Shown here one piece after another: positions 1 to 14,503 of a DNA stretch of 64,000 bases; position 1 is the stretch's first letter; the number at the start of each line of letters is the position of its first letter. The stretch is from Orthonyx spaldingii (taxonomy: Eukaryota; Chordata; Aves; Passeriformes; Orthonychidae), in NCBI GenBank assembly GCA_013397795.1, contig VZTJ01001457.1, forward strand, positions 1 through 64,000, read 5' to 3'. Made by a program: the position numbers and the translations under genes. The notes under the pieces were generated by a model. That model did no database searches, was not told the origin of the DNA, and saw nothing but the letters and a program-made list of their open reading frames with translations.

Positions 1-3000
1 CTCAGTCAGACCCAATACAAAGACTTAGAACTTGCCCATTTTGAACAGAAACTGACAACAGTGTTATTTCAGCTTTGATGACTTAGTTTCCTTTTGATTC
101 TACTCTGTGCAAGACTAATACTCTTTTTAAAAAGTAGAGCTTATGTTGTAGATGTAAGAATTCAATTTAAGTTGCCATTGACCAATTTATGTTTTACTTC
201 TATGTACTGAGCAGAATAAGTACATTTCTCTAGTTACAGCTGTTTTCCCCTACTTTTCCATTTTTATTATCATTTAATGACATTTGTAAATACTTAATTA
301 TTGTGACTATGATAAACAAGATGGTATTGACTTCATATTTGATGAGGAAATACATTGCTGAATAAGGTTTCCTTTCTAGTCCTTAATCAGATTTTTCAGT
401 TCTGTTTTAATATTGTCAGAGGTTGCTGTTTGCATTTTCTTAGGCAAAATGTACATTTTTTTGAAAACTGTGGCTGAATTTGAAGTTCTTGATCCAAAGC
501 ACAGACATACCAGGTTTGTTTAAGAACAGGTCTAAAAATACAGCAGACTTGAGTATTTTCCCTGAAGCAGAGCTATTTGACTGAAATTGTCTTCTGAATT
601 ATTTTATATTGGCAATATGGAAGATGGTAGGTCTGGCAGTGTTACAAGCACTGAAAAGCTATTACAATCAAAACTGTTATTTAACTTTAGCAAAAGATAG
701 TGTGGAAAGCCACACCTCACCAGGTGAATCAACATTAAGTCCACTCCCAGACACAAGTGTTATATCTGGCTCTGACTTTCTTGTTTGATTTTCCTCCTGT
801 TTTTAATGCTTCACTTCAGTTGTTCTAATCCTGTAAATTACAGTGCTGTGGGCTACCCCAGTGATGTGTATGGGGATGTAGACTGAGGGTGACAAGTCAT
901 ACATCAGTAAGCTTAGAACTCTTACAAATGAGCAAAAAATCTGTAATGCTAAGGACAAGCATAGTTAAAGCTACTAGTTAAAAGTTAATAGTTTCCACTT
1001 TGACTAGAAATCTTCAAAGTCTGATAATTATAGAAATCTAGCTTTTGTTTAGCAGAGATGGCAAAATTGAAAATAGTGCAAAACTATTTGATAGCAGTGT
1101 CTTTCTTGCAGGTGGATAGAAATGATATGTTCAAAGTAGTGAACATCTCTTTATTGAAAATGGTGTCAGTATTTATGCGCTATAAGGAAAACTTGCATCA
1201 AAAAAACCTACAAGATTCGGCTGGAAAAAACAATTCGCTTAATGCAGATGTATTTTTAAGTCTTTTGACAACCTCCTGAGTTCCAGAATGTGGAAGAGTT
1301 ATGTTACTATTAGCTAATACTCAAAAAACCCCCATCAAAAACACCATAGGCAAGGCTTTTGTTTCAAAGCATTCAGGTTTGCTGATGCCATGGTCATGTG
1401 CCTCTTGGAATTCAATTGTTTGTGCATTTGGCCTCCTAAAATATTCCCCAAATATGTGCACTTCTTCATGTAATCCTGTGACAGTAGGATTAACATAGCC
1501 TCTGTGTCATTACAAAAGTGGTATCTGAGCATGGTAGAATCTTGTGATGTCTATGTCACCTTACAGTGTTCTTGAAAAATTGGAGAGCAAATTGGGAAGG
1601 CTGAGAAGATTAATTCAGAGTTAATATAAAGCCTTGCAGTGTGAGACACGTGTAGATCCTCCATCCATGAAAACCTTCAAATTACAACTGGCTGTTTTTT
1701 GGCAGTTATGCTATAATAATACAGAAGTATCATTCTCAATACCTTTGAAAGAGTTTGAAATCCTTTGCTTTATGTTATCTTTGATTCCTTTCTGCTTGCA
1801 TTTTATTTCAGATGTTGTAGTGTCTGTGAATGCTAGTTGTGCTGTGCACTGAATGAGTACACTGCAAAAAATTTAACAGCTGTGAGTAATTTAAAATGTG
1901 GGAGTTGAGTAAATAGGTATTGTCAAAAGCATCAAGAGACAAAAAGGTGCTTGAGATCTTCAAAATTACTTTTGTCAATGGCAGGAGGGTGGGGTTTATT
2001 GTGTTCTAAGATGTGTGTTTTTCTCCTCTCTGAGGGCAAATAGGGTCTCGCTAGATGAGCTGAATCCTGTCCTCTCCCTGGAAAACCTGAACCAAACATG
2101 CCAGGATGATTTTTTGCTGCTAACTTAACATGGAAATAGGAATCAATTAGAGTGAGAGATACTGATTTTTGTGTCTGTGGGCATGGAAAAAGGAAATTCT
2201 GAGTCACTTAGATAATGAATGTCAACCTTTGTGAAATTAATACTCTGAATCCTTCAAGTGAAAAGCAATGATTTATAAATACTAGAATAATTTAGAATAT
2301 CTTACTGTAGAAAGGGAATGCCGATCTTTATTATTGTCACACAGAAACAAAATTTGTGTAGTGTATTTCTTAATTCCATAATAAGAAATTGAGGATCATA
2401 ACTATCACAGTTACCAATATCTTTTGTGTCTGTACTGATTGCCAGAAATCTCTCTGCAGTAATCTGCTAGAAACCTGCTTTGGTATTTGTAGTGCTGGTG
2501 TGAAACTGGTAGGGGATTTTTGCCTCTCAAGCATTATGAAGCCTGGGACCCCAGTATGAGACATGACTCACTTTTTTTCCTAAGCCATGACAACTGTTTT
2601 GCTGTACCTAATTGCATATTGTATATTGCTGCAAAGCCCAGGGACTCATTCAAGACCCTTGCACTTCAGTTGGAAATAGCAATCGTTTTGTTCCAACTAT
2701 TAATTTGCTTTGTGTATGCAATTGTAATGCACATTTCTTGGTCTCCCTGTATTGCTCTTAGAATGCACATGAAAAAGAAATTCAAGAAATTAAGATGTTA
2801 AATCTTAAAAAAATATTTTATACAAGATACAGCTTTGTGAGGTACATTTTAGACAGTTAACCATCCACACTGAATTACAGTCACCAACACAGAATGGATT
2901 TGCTGCACAAAAAAATGTCACTTCATTTGTAGCACTTAACCTTGTTAGACTGTAAGTTGTATTATATTCTTGCAGTAAGTAAAAATTATGTGCATTAGCA

Positions 3001-6000
3001 GACAGACTAAAGCTTGACCCTAGTACTGAATTCCTGTGGAGCTGTTAATCCAAGACAATGAAAAGCAAAGCTGCCCTAGTTTTCAGCTCAGAGCACTGAC
3101 TTACATACACAACAGTATTGCCATGTCTTGGATAGCTCTCACTCTTCTCTGTAGCAGCAATGTAGGCTTCTGTTCTCTGCAAGAGATTAGCTTGTGATAG
3201 ATGCTTGGATAATCATTCAGTTTAGTGTAGAAATTACCCAATACCTTTGAAAGAATCCTTGTTGATTGGAGGTGAGGATAGGATGAAATGTCTACATAAT
3301 CAGCCATTGTACCATTAATGGTGCAGTTATGAACTTGAGTCCCAGCAGGTTGGGTTCATTGTAGCAACTTCAGTAGTGAATAGGTTAGGTGGCTGGTGAA
3401 ATCATCTAAACTTGATTTATTAGCATGACCCTTTAGTTATGCTTTGTGCATTTAGTTGTAAGTCATTCAGAAGCCTTTGAAAATTGAAGGAAAACCACAT
3501 GTAATCTTTTTTTAACCTTTTGTTCCAAAAAAGTTTAACATTTCCCCAGAACATTGCAGGTGCTTTCTAAAAGGAATGTGGTCCAAAGATATTTCCACAG
3601 AAATGTAGTTGTGTTTGCTTAAATACCATTCTTTTCTTTAAATGTGAGCTAATACATTGATATTTTTGGAAGCAATATATATTAGTGTTACAAAACTATA
3701 AATGTTTAATAGAGGCACCTTATAAGCCTTGCTGAAAGGAGTAAGTAAAGGTAAGAAATAAAATTCCTTCTTAGCTTTGTGTCAGACTGAGAAAGGCAGG
3801 GATCTGAATTTGTTACATGCATCTCCTTTCAGAATGACAGCTGAAAACATGCTTGACACAAGCTTCCCCAGAGTTTTGTACTTGAATCTTGTGCCAACAA
3901 TATGCTGCCAAATAAGCCAGTCAACTCAAGGTGCACTTTTTGCCTATTTTGCCTTTTCTGGCTTTTCGTTTTGCACAGCAGTGTAATGTCATACAACATC
4001 ATTTTACAATTACTCTCATTATCCAAAGTATGTGGTAATAATATTCATGCCTGTTCATACATGACCACAGCCTTTCAAAGGTGTGTGGCATCTAGGTTTC
4101 ATGTAGTTCTTGCAAGGAAGAACTGTATGCATGCATTCAAGAGTAATAATTCATCTTTTGAAAGTGTATTGCTGTGATGTTGCTTGAGATTAATTTCCAT
4201 CCATAGAGAAAATGTGGTTGTGCTACACTAGGCATGCCCAAATGTATTAAACGTTTTCTTTTCAGCACTACATTTCTTTAGATGTTAGGCCAGGAATTCT
4301 GCATAATAACATGATTGTAATATTGGTATTGTTTTAAAAAGTAAGGAAGTAAATGTGATTAAAATACAGAAATACATAAATTAGGGTGACTTATGTTTGA
4401 GTTTGTGAAGTCATAAGTAATTCTGCCAAATCAGGTTGTATGACTCTAATATTTGAGAGTTAACTACCAGATAATATTCATCTTGCATTTTGTATTTGCA
4501 GATGAAGTGTGATGGAGTTCAGAGAGATATAAAAGCAGTTATTAGTATCCACAAAGTTAAGCAATAATTAGTTTAAAAGTATTCAAATTAAATGTTTAAG
4601 TATTAAAAGATCACTAATTTTTAAAATATATTTGCACCTTAACTCAGTATTGTGTGTATGCAGTGTTTTTAAAGTGACATTAGTTGGAGGGAATTTGCTG
4701 TCCTGTACAGGTCATGACATGAACCAGGTGCTTCAGTAACCATCTGCCATGGTTCCTATGGCTTGGGAGACCCAGATAGCTTCTGTGATCTGTGTAAGGA
4801 AAACAGCGAACACAGGAATTTCATGTTTTCATGGTCACACGTGATCAGGCAATCACTCAAGTAATTCCTAGCAATACGGGCCTATATTGAGAGCAGCTTG
4901 AGTATGTTAATAACAGTAACTAAGGCACATGTCCACTTTGTGAAGAGCTAGCAAATGCAGAATACTGAATGTTACTCAGTGAGTACTGTTCTTTGTGTTC
5001 TACTTAAGAGATGTTGTGGAAAAATGAATCATGAAGTGATGTCAGGAGGGGCAGTATCATGAGTTTGAATGAAAGTTGTATAAGTGTAGGACGTTCTGAC
5101 CTGTTCTGTATTGGTTGACTTTGCAGCCTTGATTTGCTTTAAATGGTTTTTTCTGTGTGTATTATTGCTGGCTGGAGAAACCCCCACTCTATATAGTAAC
5201 TGTTTAATTAATCTTCAAGGTAACTTCTGCGTTTAGAAGTAATAACGTTGCATCGTGTTCTTGTCTAGTATAACTGGAGGCTTTAACTACACTCAAGGAT
5301 TTGTTTTGATAAAAATGAGATTGGTAGTTTTTAGTTACATTGTATGGATTTGTGCTTTTAGTAGAACAGCAGTTTTAAAACAGTAAAGTCTGGATTTCTC
5401 ATTGCAATGGGCTATGTCATAAGATGTTGTAGCAGTATAGGTTTCTCTGCCAAAATCTTCCTCCTCTCCTGTCATGTGAGTGAATTTAGTTTATGTGTGT
5501 CTGTTGGTATAGTGCTGCTGATCCAGGCATGTTCAGTGGATTTTACTGTGCCAGAGGATCTGCACATGCTCAGGAAATCTGCTGTACTGCACGTGCACTA
5601 TGCGATACTGCTGCTTTTGGAAAGTGCTTTCAAGGGAAATTGTGGTCCTTTTTGCCCCTAGGAAGTCAGGAAGCTGAGAGCTAGCAGTTACTAATGTGAG
5701 ACCAAAGGGAAAGAGGGTGGCTATAAATTGCCTATGAGCCAGGTAAAGTTGCTTGACTAGCAACGTGTAGCCTTGAGGATGCAGCTTGGGCATCCCTACT
5801 TTGAGTTGCCTGACTTCTGCTCTTGAAGGGAAATACTGATAATGACTGTCAAGGTTTGTCTTCCTGGCAACTGACCAGCAAGAGAAATCTTTCTGTTTGT
5901 TTGTGGAAGGTATCATTTGTGTTCAGTGCTTGATCGCTGTCAGCATAAATTTGATTACCTTTGTTGGCAAACCTTGCTTTTCTTAGAAAGAAATATGAAA

Positions 6001-9000
6001 TTGTTAACATTTAACATCTGTGCTCAGTAAAGATTAATTTAGTGCATAAGTGGTTTAAGCTTAAAATTTTGAGGAATGCATTTCACTCCCAGTAAATAGA
6101 GTTAAATGTATCCATGAAGTCTCGTAAAATTGAATATTTGATTTCATTTTCTGGGGGCTTTATTTACTTTTATTCTAATTTTTTCTTGTCTACAGATTTT
6201 CTTCTGTATGCTCAGTCTGTATAAACATACATTTGTTTTGTTGTTGCCCTGTTTGTTTCTTTCACTGTGGAGTTGATGAAGCTGTGCTCCAGAATTACCA
6301 CCAGCATTAGCTGCTGTGACACTGGTTTGGAGCCTTTTTTGGAACCTTTATACAGATGAATAGGAAACAGTTTCTCAAATTCCCAGCTAACGTTTTGAGC
6401 AGTCTAAAGAGGCCTCATGTAAAGGAATTTTTTTTTTACCCCACGTTTTCTGTTTTGGACTGGCATGACTTTTTAAGTAAGCTGGGTTACAGTGGGTATC
6501 TCCTCCCAGTCTTAATTTTTTTTTTGTGGGGAAAAATGAAGTGATCCTGTAAGTATAATGATACACTGTAGCTGAGGTTTCTTTGGCGAGAAGAGTCTTT
6601 GAGCATATACAAATTTATTGAAAAGGAGGGTCTTCCTGACTTATCTACTTGTACAAATACATTACACAGCCTGACCAATACCAAAAACTTCTATAAGGTA
6701 TGGTAATACTCCTGATTCCTGCACTTTTCTGTGCTTTTATTCTAGAGTTTCAATTAATACTGCTTTCATGCCAGGAACAAGTCTGAAGCCTAGGTAACAG
6801 CTATGAGAACCTGCTGGGTGTGTACAGAGAGGGAGGAGGTTCTTGCTGCAAGAACCAACATGGACCATGGACCAAGAGGATCCCTGCTGCTGAGTGTCCT
6901 TGTGCAAGCTGGAGAGGGGAGACAGCTTGCTCAGTATTGCAGAAAGATGAGCAGAAATGTATACTGGCACAAATACACATAGCAATAGTTGTCAGACATT
7001 TTGTAACATGTATCATACATTCATGTTATTAATGCCAAGTTAGGGAATATCATAGTAGTAGTTACTTAGACGTGCTGGTGCATTTGGAAGCTGCATATTC
7101 CAGTTCCAGGGTGGTGGGAGGATGAGGCGGGTAGAAGAGCGTGCTTCTCCATCCCTACATCCTTGCAGTCTGGTGTAATTAACGTGATGGCTCAGGAGGG
7201 AGGAGGGATCCGTAATTCAGAGTTGTTTGGTGGAGACAGTCTGACTGTGTTTATACTGTTAAGAAGTGCAAGACCTGGGTGTGAGCTCAACTGCTGCACT
7301 GCTGATAGAGCCTGTGGCTTAATTATTAGCAACATTTTCTGGCATGTTTTGGTTCATGCTACCTAATGCTTTCATGTCATACCTGGGGACTGGTTGAGGA
7401 ATAATGTACCAGGATCCAGTCCTCTTATGTAGTATGAACATCACAGCACCAGTTTTGGCTTCCTGGGTAGTGCTACAAGGACATTACTAGACTTTGCTAG
7501 CTGAGAAACAACTGCATGCTTTTAATCAACATGCTGGGGTATGAACACAGACCTAGGTTTCCTGCTCTGAAAACACTGCTTTGAGCTGTAGTTCAGCCCT
7601 TGGGTGGTTTCAGATACTTTTGTCTGAGGGGAGCCTACAGATTTTTATTTCTTAGGGATACCATGTTGTCTTTCTGGTCATTTTTCCAGCTCTGCTTTTT
7701 CTGTGGGTCACCTGATATATAGTTAGGTTTTTTTCAGCCTGATCTAATCAGTTCCTTCACAACTCTTGTTCTGAGTGTCTAACTGCTTGTCCTGAACTCT
7801 TTTCTGACTCCTTAGTGGTGAATATTGCTTGGGTATAGAAACAGAGAATAGCAAATAAAAGAAAAGCTTGGTTCATATGTTTAAATGTGTGTTTCTGGTT
7901 TTCTTATTTCTGGGAACTGTTTTCTTCTGGAAGATGCTTGACTTACCTGGGAGTTGCTTGTGTTACCTGCAGGTATTTATTTTCTCTCACCTAATGTCCT
8001 TAATAGATTTCTTCATAGGTACAAATTGAGGATACTTACTTTTCTGTTAGAACTCTGATTGATTCCGTAGGTGTTCTTGCAGTATTTCTCCATGGCTCCC
8101 TGGCTCTGTGTGTAAACAGGCAGATGGGTCATAATTCCCTTGGCTTCGCAAGAGTAATATCTATCACTTGAACCCAGGCATTTTAGCACATCTGTTAGTT
8201 CTTGTTTGAAGTCCTATTAATTGCATATTAATTAAAGGCTGCAGATGAGGCTGTAAAAAATAAGTTTCACATAAGTAAGTGAACTGAGTTAAGGGCATTG
8301 AACTTTTCCCTGACTGAAATACGTTTTTCCAGTCTGGCTCTCTTTATTTTTTTCAGTTCTTCCCTGCTGCACACCTCCCCTGCCTTTGGGGTTTAGCTCA
8401 CTACACAGGCTGATCACTATGTGGAAATAAAATTTTCACTATTTCTTTCTTTTTTTTCCATGTTCTTGTCTCCTTCTGGTTTTTTTTGAGCAAATTTTCA
8501 TCTATAATCACTAACAAGGTTTATATTTGTTTACAAGTTGTAAGTAATCCTTTTGAAACCTGTGGGACATTGTAAACATACTATAGTCTTAATTTAAAAA
8601 TATGTCTTATGTTTATCAATCAACATGAAAACTATATGCTACAATTTAACAGGAGAAGATATTATATAAAAATACTTTTATGTAAGCATATAATATATAT
8701 AATATAATGTCCCTTCCAGTCTTAGAACCATTCATGCTTTCTTAACAGTTGTAGAAATAGAAGCTCATTTTTAGAATGTCTGCTTATAAAAGACATTTAT
8801 TGGGTAAATAAAGAGTGTTTAAGGTCACTCCTCGGAAATCTACACAAGGAAAAAAAAAATATAGTGACTCTTGGAAATAGATGTAAAATCTTGGCATCTG
8901 GGAGAATAAGGGAAGAGGAAAGAGCTTGAGGTGGTTTTATATGTACAGGTATTCTATTCAAGAAGAGATCTAGAAAATGAACAGCTACAAGAAGTGCAAG

Positions 9001-9184
9001 TAGTTGATTTAGAATTTCTGCTTGAACCGTATTGAAAGCACTTTTGAGGGTTTCTGGAAAGAATGGTTTCTGTGGAAATAATGAGTGAAGATTTTTTTCC
9101 CCTCCTCTGAGGTGAAAGCATTTTTGTTCAAAGTTGAATTTGTGTTGCATTTCCATGAAAAACACCTCTAGACGTTTTCAAAGG
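1..9184 (+). other. PAWR: PAWR intron, 5' part, no gene recognised
   Basis: This stretch lies upstream of the first PAWR exon in the window and is inferred to be intron of that gene. I looked for the exon that should precede it, which in mammals encodes the acidic and glutamine/asparagine-rich linker after the SAC domain, and did not find it on the plus strand. Open frames here are short, overlap on both strands and match no family I know. Base composition is uniformly AT-rich, with scattered short T runs. No RNA gene or clear repeat was recognised. That it is intronic rests on the exon phase and order further downstream. Confidence 0.6.
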
Positions 9185-10050
9185 GATAACACAATTGAGA
9201 GGAACTGTCAACTCACTCAAGGGCAGAGAGGCCCTGTAGATAGACCATGACAAATTAGAGTATTGGGCAATCACCAACTGTATGAAGTTTAACAAGGGCA
9301 AGTGACAAATCCTGCACTTGGGATGGGGCAGTCCTGGTTGTGTGCACAGACTGGAGAGCAGTGCTGAGGAAAGAGACCTGGGGGTCCTGGTCAGTGGCAA
9401 GTTGAACATGAGCCAGCAGTGCCCTGGCAGCCAGGAGGGCCAACCCTGTCCTGGGGGCATCAGGCACAGCATCACCAGCCGGGCAAGGGAGGGGATTGTC
9501 CTGCTGTGCTCTGCACTGGGGCAGCCTCACCTCGAGTACTGGGACAGATTTTGGTGCCACAATGTGTAAAAGACATGAAGCTGTTAGAGAGCATCGAGAG
9601 GAGAGCCACAAGGATGATGAAGGGTCTGGAGGGGAGCCATATAAGGAACAGATGAGGTCACTTGGTCTGTTCAGCCTGGAGAAGAAGAGGCTGAGGGGAG
9701 ACCTCACTGTGTCTTCAATATCCTCACAAGGGGAGGAGGAGGGGCAGGTATTGATCTCTTCTCTCTTGTGACCAGTGACAGGACTCAAGGAAGTGGCATG
9801 AAGCTGAGTCAGGAGAGGTTTAGGTTGGATATCAGGAAAAAGCTCTTCACCTAAAGGGTGGTCAGGCACTGGAACAGGTGTCGCAGGGAAGTGGTCACAG
9901 CACCAAGCCTGACAGAGCTCAAGAAGTGCTTGGACAACACTCTCAGGCACATGGTGTGGTCCTTGGGGTATTCTGTTGAGGGCCAGGAATTGGACTCAGT
10001 GATCCTGATGGGTCCTTTCCAGTTCAGCATATTCTATGATTCTGTGATTC
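9185..10050 (+). mobile_element. CR1 LINE fragment, 3' end of ORF2 plus 3' UTR
   Basis: This is the 3' end of a chicken-repeat-1 (CR1) non-LTR retrotransposon in plus orientation, 5'-truncated as most CR1 copies are. Recognisable blocks run in the family's order. They include the segment around 9398-9420 reading like a CR1 'sequence of ORF2 before the C-terminus', the 'LFSLE(K)' block near 9667-9690, and the 3' UTR with its 'ggtcctttccagttc' segment. The copy ends at about 10029-10050 in the octamer-like repeats attctatg/attctgtg. The coding part is broken by stops and frameshifts, so it is inactive. Long open frames on the opposite strand are shadows of this element. The 5' boundary is approximate. 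Confidence 0.9.
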
Positions 10051-13000
10051 AGGAATGGAAGGTAAGCTTTTGGGGAATTTTGATGGGAGGGGAAGAAAGG
10101 TATTTCATCTGTCTTTTTGCTGCTTTTCACACCTGCCGTTATTCCTGGTTTTTATTAGGATCAGATTACCTTTCAGTTGTTGAGCATTCCGATGTTATCT
10201 CACTTTAAGAGCTGAATTAAACCTTGTCTGCATTGCAGAAGATAACGTAACTGCCGTTTCTAACCAAATCTCTGTGCAGAGTTGTACTGAATATGAGAAG
10301 TAGTGAGTTAATCAAGATGTGATTTAAGGTATGAGAGTTAACTTGATTTGCTGGATGGAGATAGAATCTACCTTGATATGTAGAAAGGCAAGAAACTCCA
10401 GCAGTAGACCTCCTTCTTCCATGTAGTGAAGTTGTATTTGCTCACATCTTGAAGGAAATTTCGTGCAGGAAACTTCGTGGGAAGCCCATATTTGAATTAC
10501 ATATGAAAAAAAAAATTGTTTTGATGGCCTAATGTCAGTCAAAATTTAACTCTGTATGTTGTAGGAATATCATTATGTATGGATAATTTGCACTAGTTTA
10601 TAGTTAAATTTCAAAACAGTGCACATATTCTTCATGTCAGTATATATACCAGTAAGCCCTAACAGCCTGATTTGATCCAGAGGATTTGTTTTAATTGTTT
10701 GCAAAACTTCTAAGTAGTGTTTCGAGGGATTCCAGTGGATCTTTTTCATAGTCCAGCTGACTCCAGAGTCTGTACTTGTTTAAAAACAATGTTTGTTAGT
10801 GCATTTTAACTAGGAAATTTGTAATAGTAAGGTTGGTTTAACATCTGGAAAACTTTGTCAGACACTTGTAAACACAGACAATTCTATTTATTTAAAGCCC
10901 GATGACCAGCTTGTTTATGTAATCTCTCTGTTGGCCAGATGAAATACCAAGATGAGCCAGGAGCAAAGAGAAGAGTTAGCCAAGTTCCTTGCATCCTGGT
11001 TTGACAGAGGTTTAACTGGCAGTAAATGATTTCATTAATTGAAATGGTCTCAGCTGCCTTTTCTGTCCTTATTTATTCTCTTGTACAGCAGGTGCATGTC
11101 TGTCTATGTGTTAGTCTGTGCAGTGAATCAGATGAAGGAGCTCATGTGGAATGAGACAAATCTTTGCTTTATCCTTGTTTTTTTCACCTGGATCACAGCC
11201 TGTCCTGTATTAATACCATCCACACAATCACTTCTGTAGACACAACAAACAGCGAACATGACCAGTTTTCTGGAGAAGTGCTGATGTATGTCACTCTGCA
11301 GTGGTTTGCAGAGTGTTCACTAACAATTGGATTTATTAGTGAAGTATATACTGTTAAACGGTAATACAAGCTGCCTGAGATCATGTGCAAGAAGTAAAAG
11401 TAATTTTAAAGCTGTGTTTGGAAAATTACATTGAAGTGAGTGTTTGATTTCAACCTTGGACAAAGAACTGATATTGGTAGATGTCTTTGGCAGCAGTATT
11501 TTTTCACCAGTATGAAAGAAGCCGTTAGCATTGTTACAGATTACTTCTTTACTTACTGTTTTTCCATTCAGGATTTCCACAGACTATAAAAGGAATTCAG
11601 GGAGATATTAAATAAACTGATCTCTTCATTGCTCATGACAAATCATTCTTTTTTATAGTAATGATTAGATATTTTAAATGTCGGTTAAAACTCAAAGTTA
11701 AAAAATGTTAAGGAATATAAGCCAGATTTGTAAATAAGTATTTATGTACAAGAATAATCATCTGCTTTTGGGTTAATTTTTCGTCAGAGCAAGAATGTCC
11801 CTCCTTTTCTCCTTCCCTTTCTTCATTTTCTGCCAGCCTTCAGTTATGCAAAAGTGGAGGAGACAAGATCCTAGATTATAGATGCTTGCCTCATTTTAAG
11901 ATCTTCTGAATAGTTTGAAATCGTAGAATCACTTTTGAATAATAGGCACATAATGCTATTTACAGTGCAATGACATATATTCATGTTGCCAGCGACTTTT
12001 GGACAAAGAGCGCACACAAAATAAATTCCATAAGATGAGAACAGAGGTAAATAATACATTTTCCCACTACTTTCATCATCACTTTAAAGAATGATTAGTT
12101 TGCATTTACATTAGAGATTTCAAAGTAATGAAAGTCATAATTTAACAAATCTGCAATACTAATTTGGTGTTCAGAGGAATTTTTTTTATGCATCAAATGT
12201 ACATTTTTAACTTTTTGTTCATAGCTTTATCTACAGAAATACAACTCACTAATACTTACTGTAGAAACATCTGTTACAACAGACTTGTTAATTGGTTCAA
12301 GGTTTTTTTGTTTGTTTGTTTTAACAGCTGTCATTTGTAGCAAATGAGAGTATTAGCCATACACTTTGTCTCTGAGCATTTGTTTGTTTTCCCAGCTTTT
12401 TCTGAAGAACTGGCTTTTCTAAATAGTGCTGCCAAACTTTTAAAAGTGTCCTGTTGAATTAAATGTACAAGTCTGTGTAATTGCTTTACAGCTTGTATTT
12501 GTATTTAGTATGTGAAAATGTCTTAGCAAATATGAGGGTATGCAGTGCATTCAGTGCATCCTGTTAGTGTCTAGAATACAAAACAAGCATCTGATACCTT
12601 AAGATATCTTTGTACAAGGGTGTGTGCACTTCACTAGACTGCAATCTCAGGTGCAATTTCTCCCTTTCTCGGGAATTCTGCCTTTCACTGCAAACAGAGG
12701 CTTATGTTCACCAGGAAGCATTTTCCTGAAAAAAAGAAGCTGTAAAAACAATAAGAACTGAGGAAGATTAGAGCCCAGAGTTCCTACTTTATTGTCTCTG
12801 CAGGCAGTTAGGCAAAATTTAGACCCAATGTAACTCTCTATCCAAGCCTAAAAAGGCAGTTGAACCACTTGTCTGTAACTAATGGGGCAACTGGGATTTT
12901 TCTGAGACCATCACCACTAGGAGCTGTGTTTGATATTACTGATGTGACATTTCAGTTTTCATGTACAGTGAACATGTATCTTAATGTATTAGATGAAATA

Positions 13001-13078
13001 ATTTGAATCTCTTCAGGTACCTTGGAGTCAAATCACCTTGTCAATCATTGCTGACTGTCTTAAAACTAAAAATCATTT
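10051..13078 (+). other. PAWR: PAWR intron, no feature recognised
   Basis: AT-rich intron sequence between two CR1 fragments. Short open frames occur on both strands, but none has a recognisable domain or plausible splice borders. No RNA gene, clear repeat or regulatory element was identified. Confidence 0.55.
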
Positions 13079-13290
13079 AGGCTGACAGGCATGGTTTCCC
13101 CTTCATATATCCATGCTGATTTCACCTTCTTGTCCTTGAGGATTTTTTCCATTATTTTTTCCTCATTCCAGGAACTGAGCTAAGGACTATCCTGTAGTTC
13201 TCTGGATGATCCTTCTTGAAGAAAGGAATGACATTACTTCATTTTAGTTCTCAGAAACCTCCCCCTGCTTCCATGACCTTTCAAAGATAA
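13079..13290 (-). mobile_element. Old, degraded CR1 fragment (reverse orientation)
   Basis: The plus strand reads like the reverse complement of an internal CR1 ORF2 segment. It has a 'ctgacaggcatggtttccc' block, then 'catgctgatttcaccttctt', 'gtagttctctggatgatcc' and 'catgacctttcaaagat', in the order expected for an inverted copy. Divergence is high, suggesting an insertion much older than the copies at 9.2 and 20.3 kb. No octamer tail is present, so the 3' end is missing. Boundaries are approximate and the call rests on remembered CR1 consensus blocks. Confidence 0.55.
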
Positions 13291-14503
13291 CCTACTCCTA
13301 AGTAAACTTTAAAAATAGCATTGGTACCATTTAAAATTATGTTTCTCTGCCCTTTTAGAGGTAAAATTAGGTTTCTGTTTCACAGCTGTGAATCATTAGT
13401 TTTCAGATACTGTCATCAATGATAAAAATAGTTATCAGTGTTAAACCAGCAATTTTGCCAAGTTTGTGGGTTTCTTGAAATAGTTCACATGGCTTTGTTG
13501 AATTTTGTTCTTCTGCTTATCTTAGGGATAAAATGCAGCACATATGGCAGAAGTTGAAAATACTTCATAAAATAAAATGTACTTCCAGATCAAGTTTTTT
13601 TCTATAATACACTTTTTTTTTCAATTCTGTTTTCTATAGTAAGATAATATTCTTTCTATCCTAATTTTTAGCTTGTTTATTTACTTACAAAGTCACTAAT
13701 ATGCTGATCAGTGAAGGCAGTGTAATGTTTTGCAGAATTTTCAGAGTGGATGTAATTTCTCTTGCATCTTCTTTTGAGAACTCATTTACTTCCTTGCCTA
13801 CCGTAAGTGCTGTAAGTAGACAGAATTTCATACCTCACCATTATTTTTTTCTCATAAAGGCAATTATCCATTAACTTTTTAAATATTCTTTCCTGACTTT
13901 TTACTTGTTATTTGCTGGGGGGTGTTTTGGTTATGACTAAGAAAATAATTGGTTCATGTTCTTACAACACCCTAAAAAATATTTATTAACTTACTCTGTC
14001 AGATCTGAGCCATTGTTTACCAGTTGAAACATGTCTTAATTTTCATACTTGACAACTTCAGTTTTTCTTCCCATCCAGAAGGACAGCAGTGGCGCTGAGA
14101 AATTGAAACAGTTTTGCTCTGCTGCTCTTGGGCAAGTTGATAAAAAACTATCAAAGTGCACATGTGCTTCCATACTAGTTAGTGGTAGTGGAGGTGTACT
14201 GGTGGCAGGGTGTGAGTTGTTTCATGTGTTGGGCATGCAAGGGGATGGAATAAGTGCATCCAGTTCTATGATGTAATCAGAGGCAGACTTTTAAGGCTTC
14301 TGAGGTGGTCTTCAGAAGCAGTAACATGGTGATAATAGTCCTGGAATTGTCTATAGCTGACAACAAAATAGTGCCAAACTGAGTTGTACAGTGGCATGGG
14401 ACTGCTCTTACAACAGACTTAGTTTTCTGTGGAGTGATAAAGTATTTTGGCAGTACAGATATGAGAAAAATATTAATTAGTTTTTCCTTTTTGTTTCTTT
14501 TAG
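13291..14503 (+). other. PAWR: PAWR intron, last part before the 35-nt exon
   Basis: Intron sequence ending in a good acceptor: a pyrimidine-rich tract, then TTTTAG at 14498-14503. An open frame at 14049-14276 preceded by an AG was considered as an exon. It was not accepted because its translation does not resemble PAWR and it would not join in a conserved way. Confidence 0.6.

Noticed and set aside
9255..9950. 231-codon open frame on the minus strand
   Set aside because: It is antisense to a CR1 3' end. Its length comes from the GC-rich element, and its translation has no domain.
14049..14276. Candidate upstream PAWR exon preceded by an AG
   Set aside because: The translation does not resemble the expected linker of Par-4, and no donor joins it to the next exon in a supported way.
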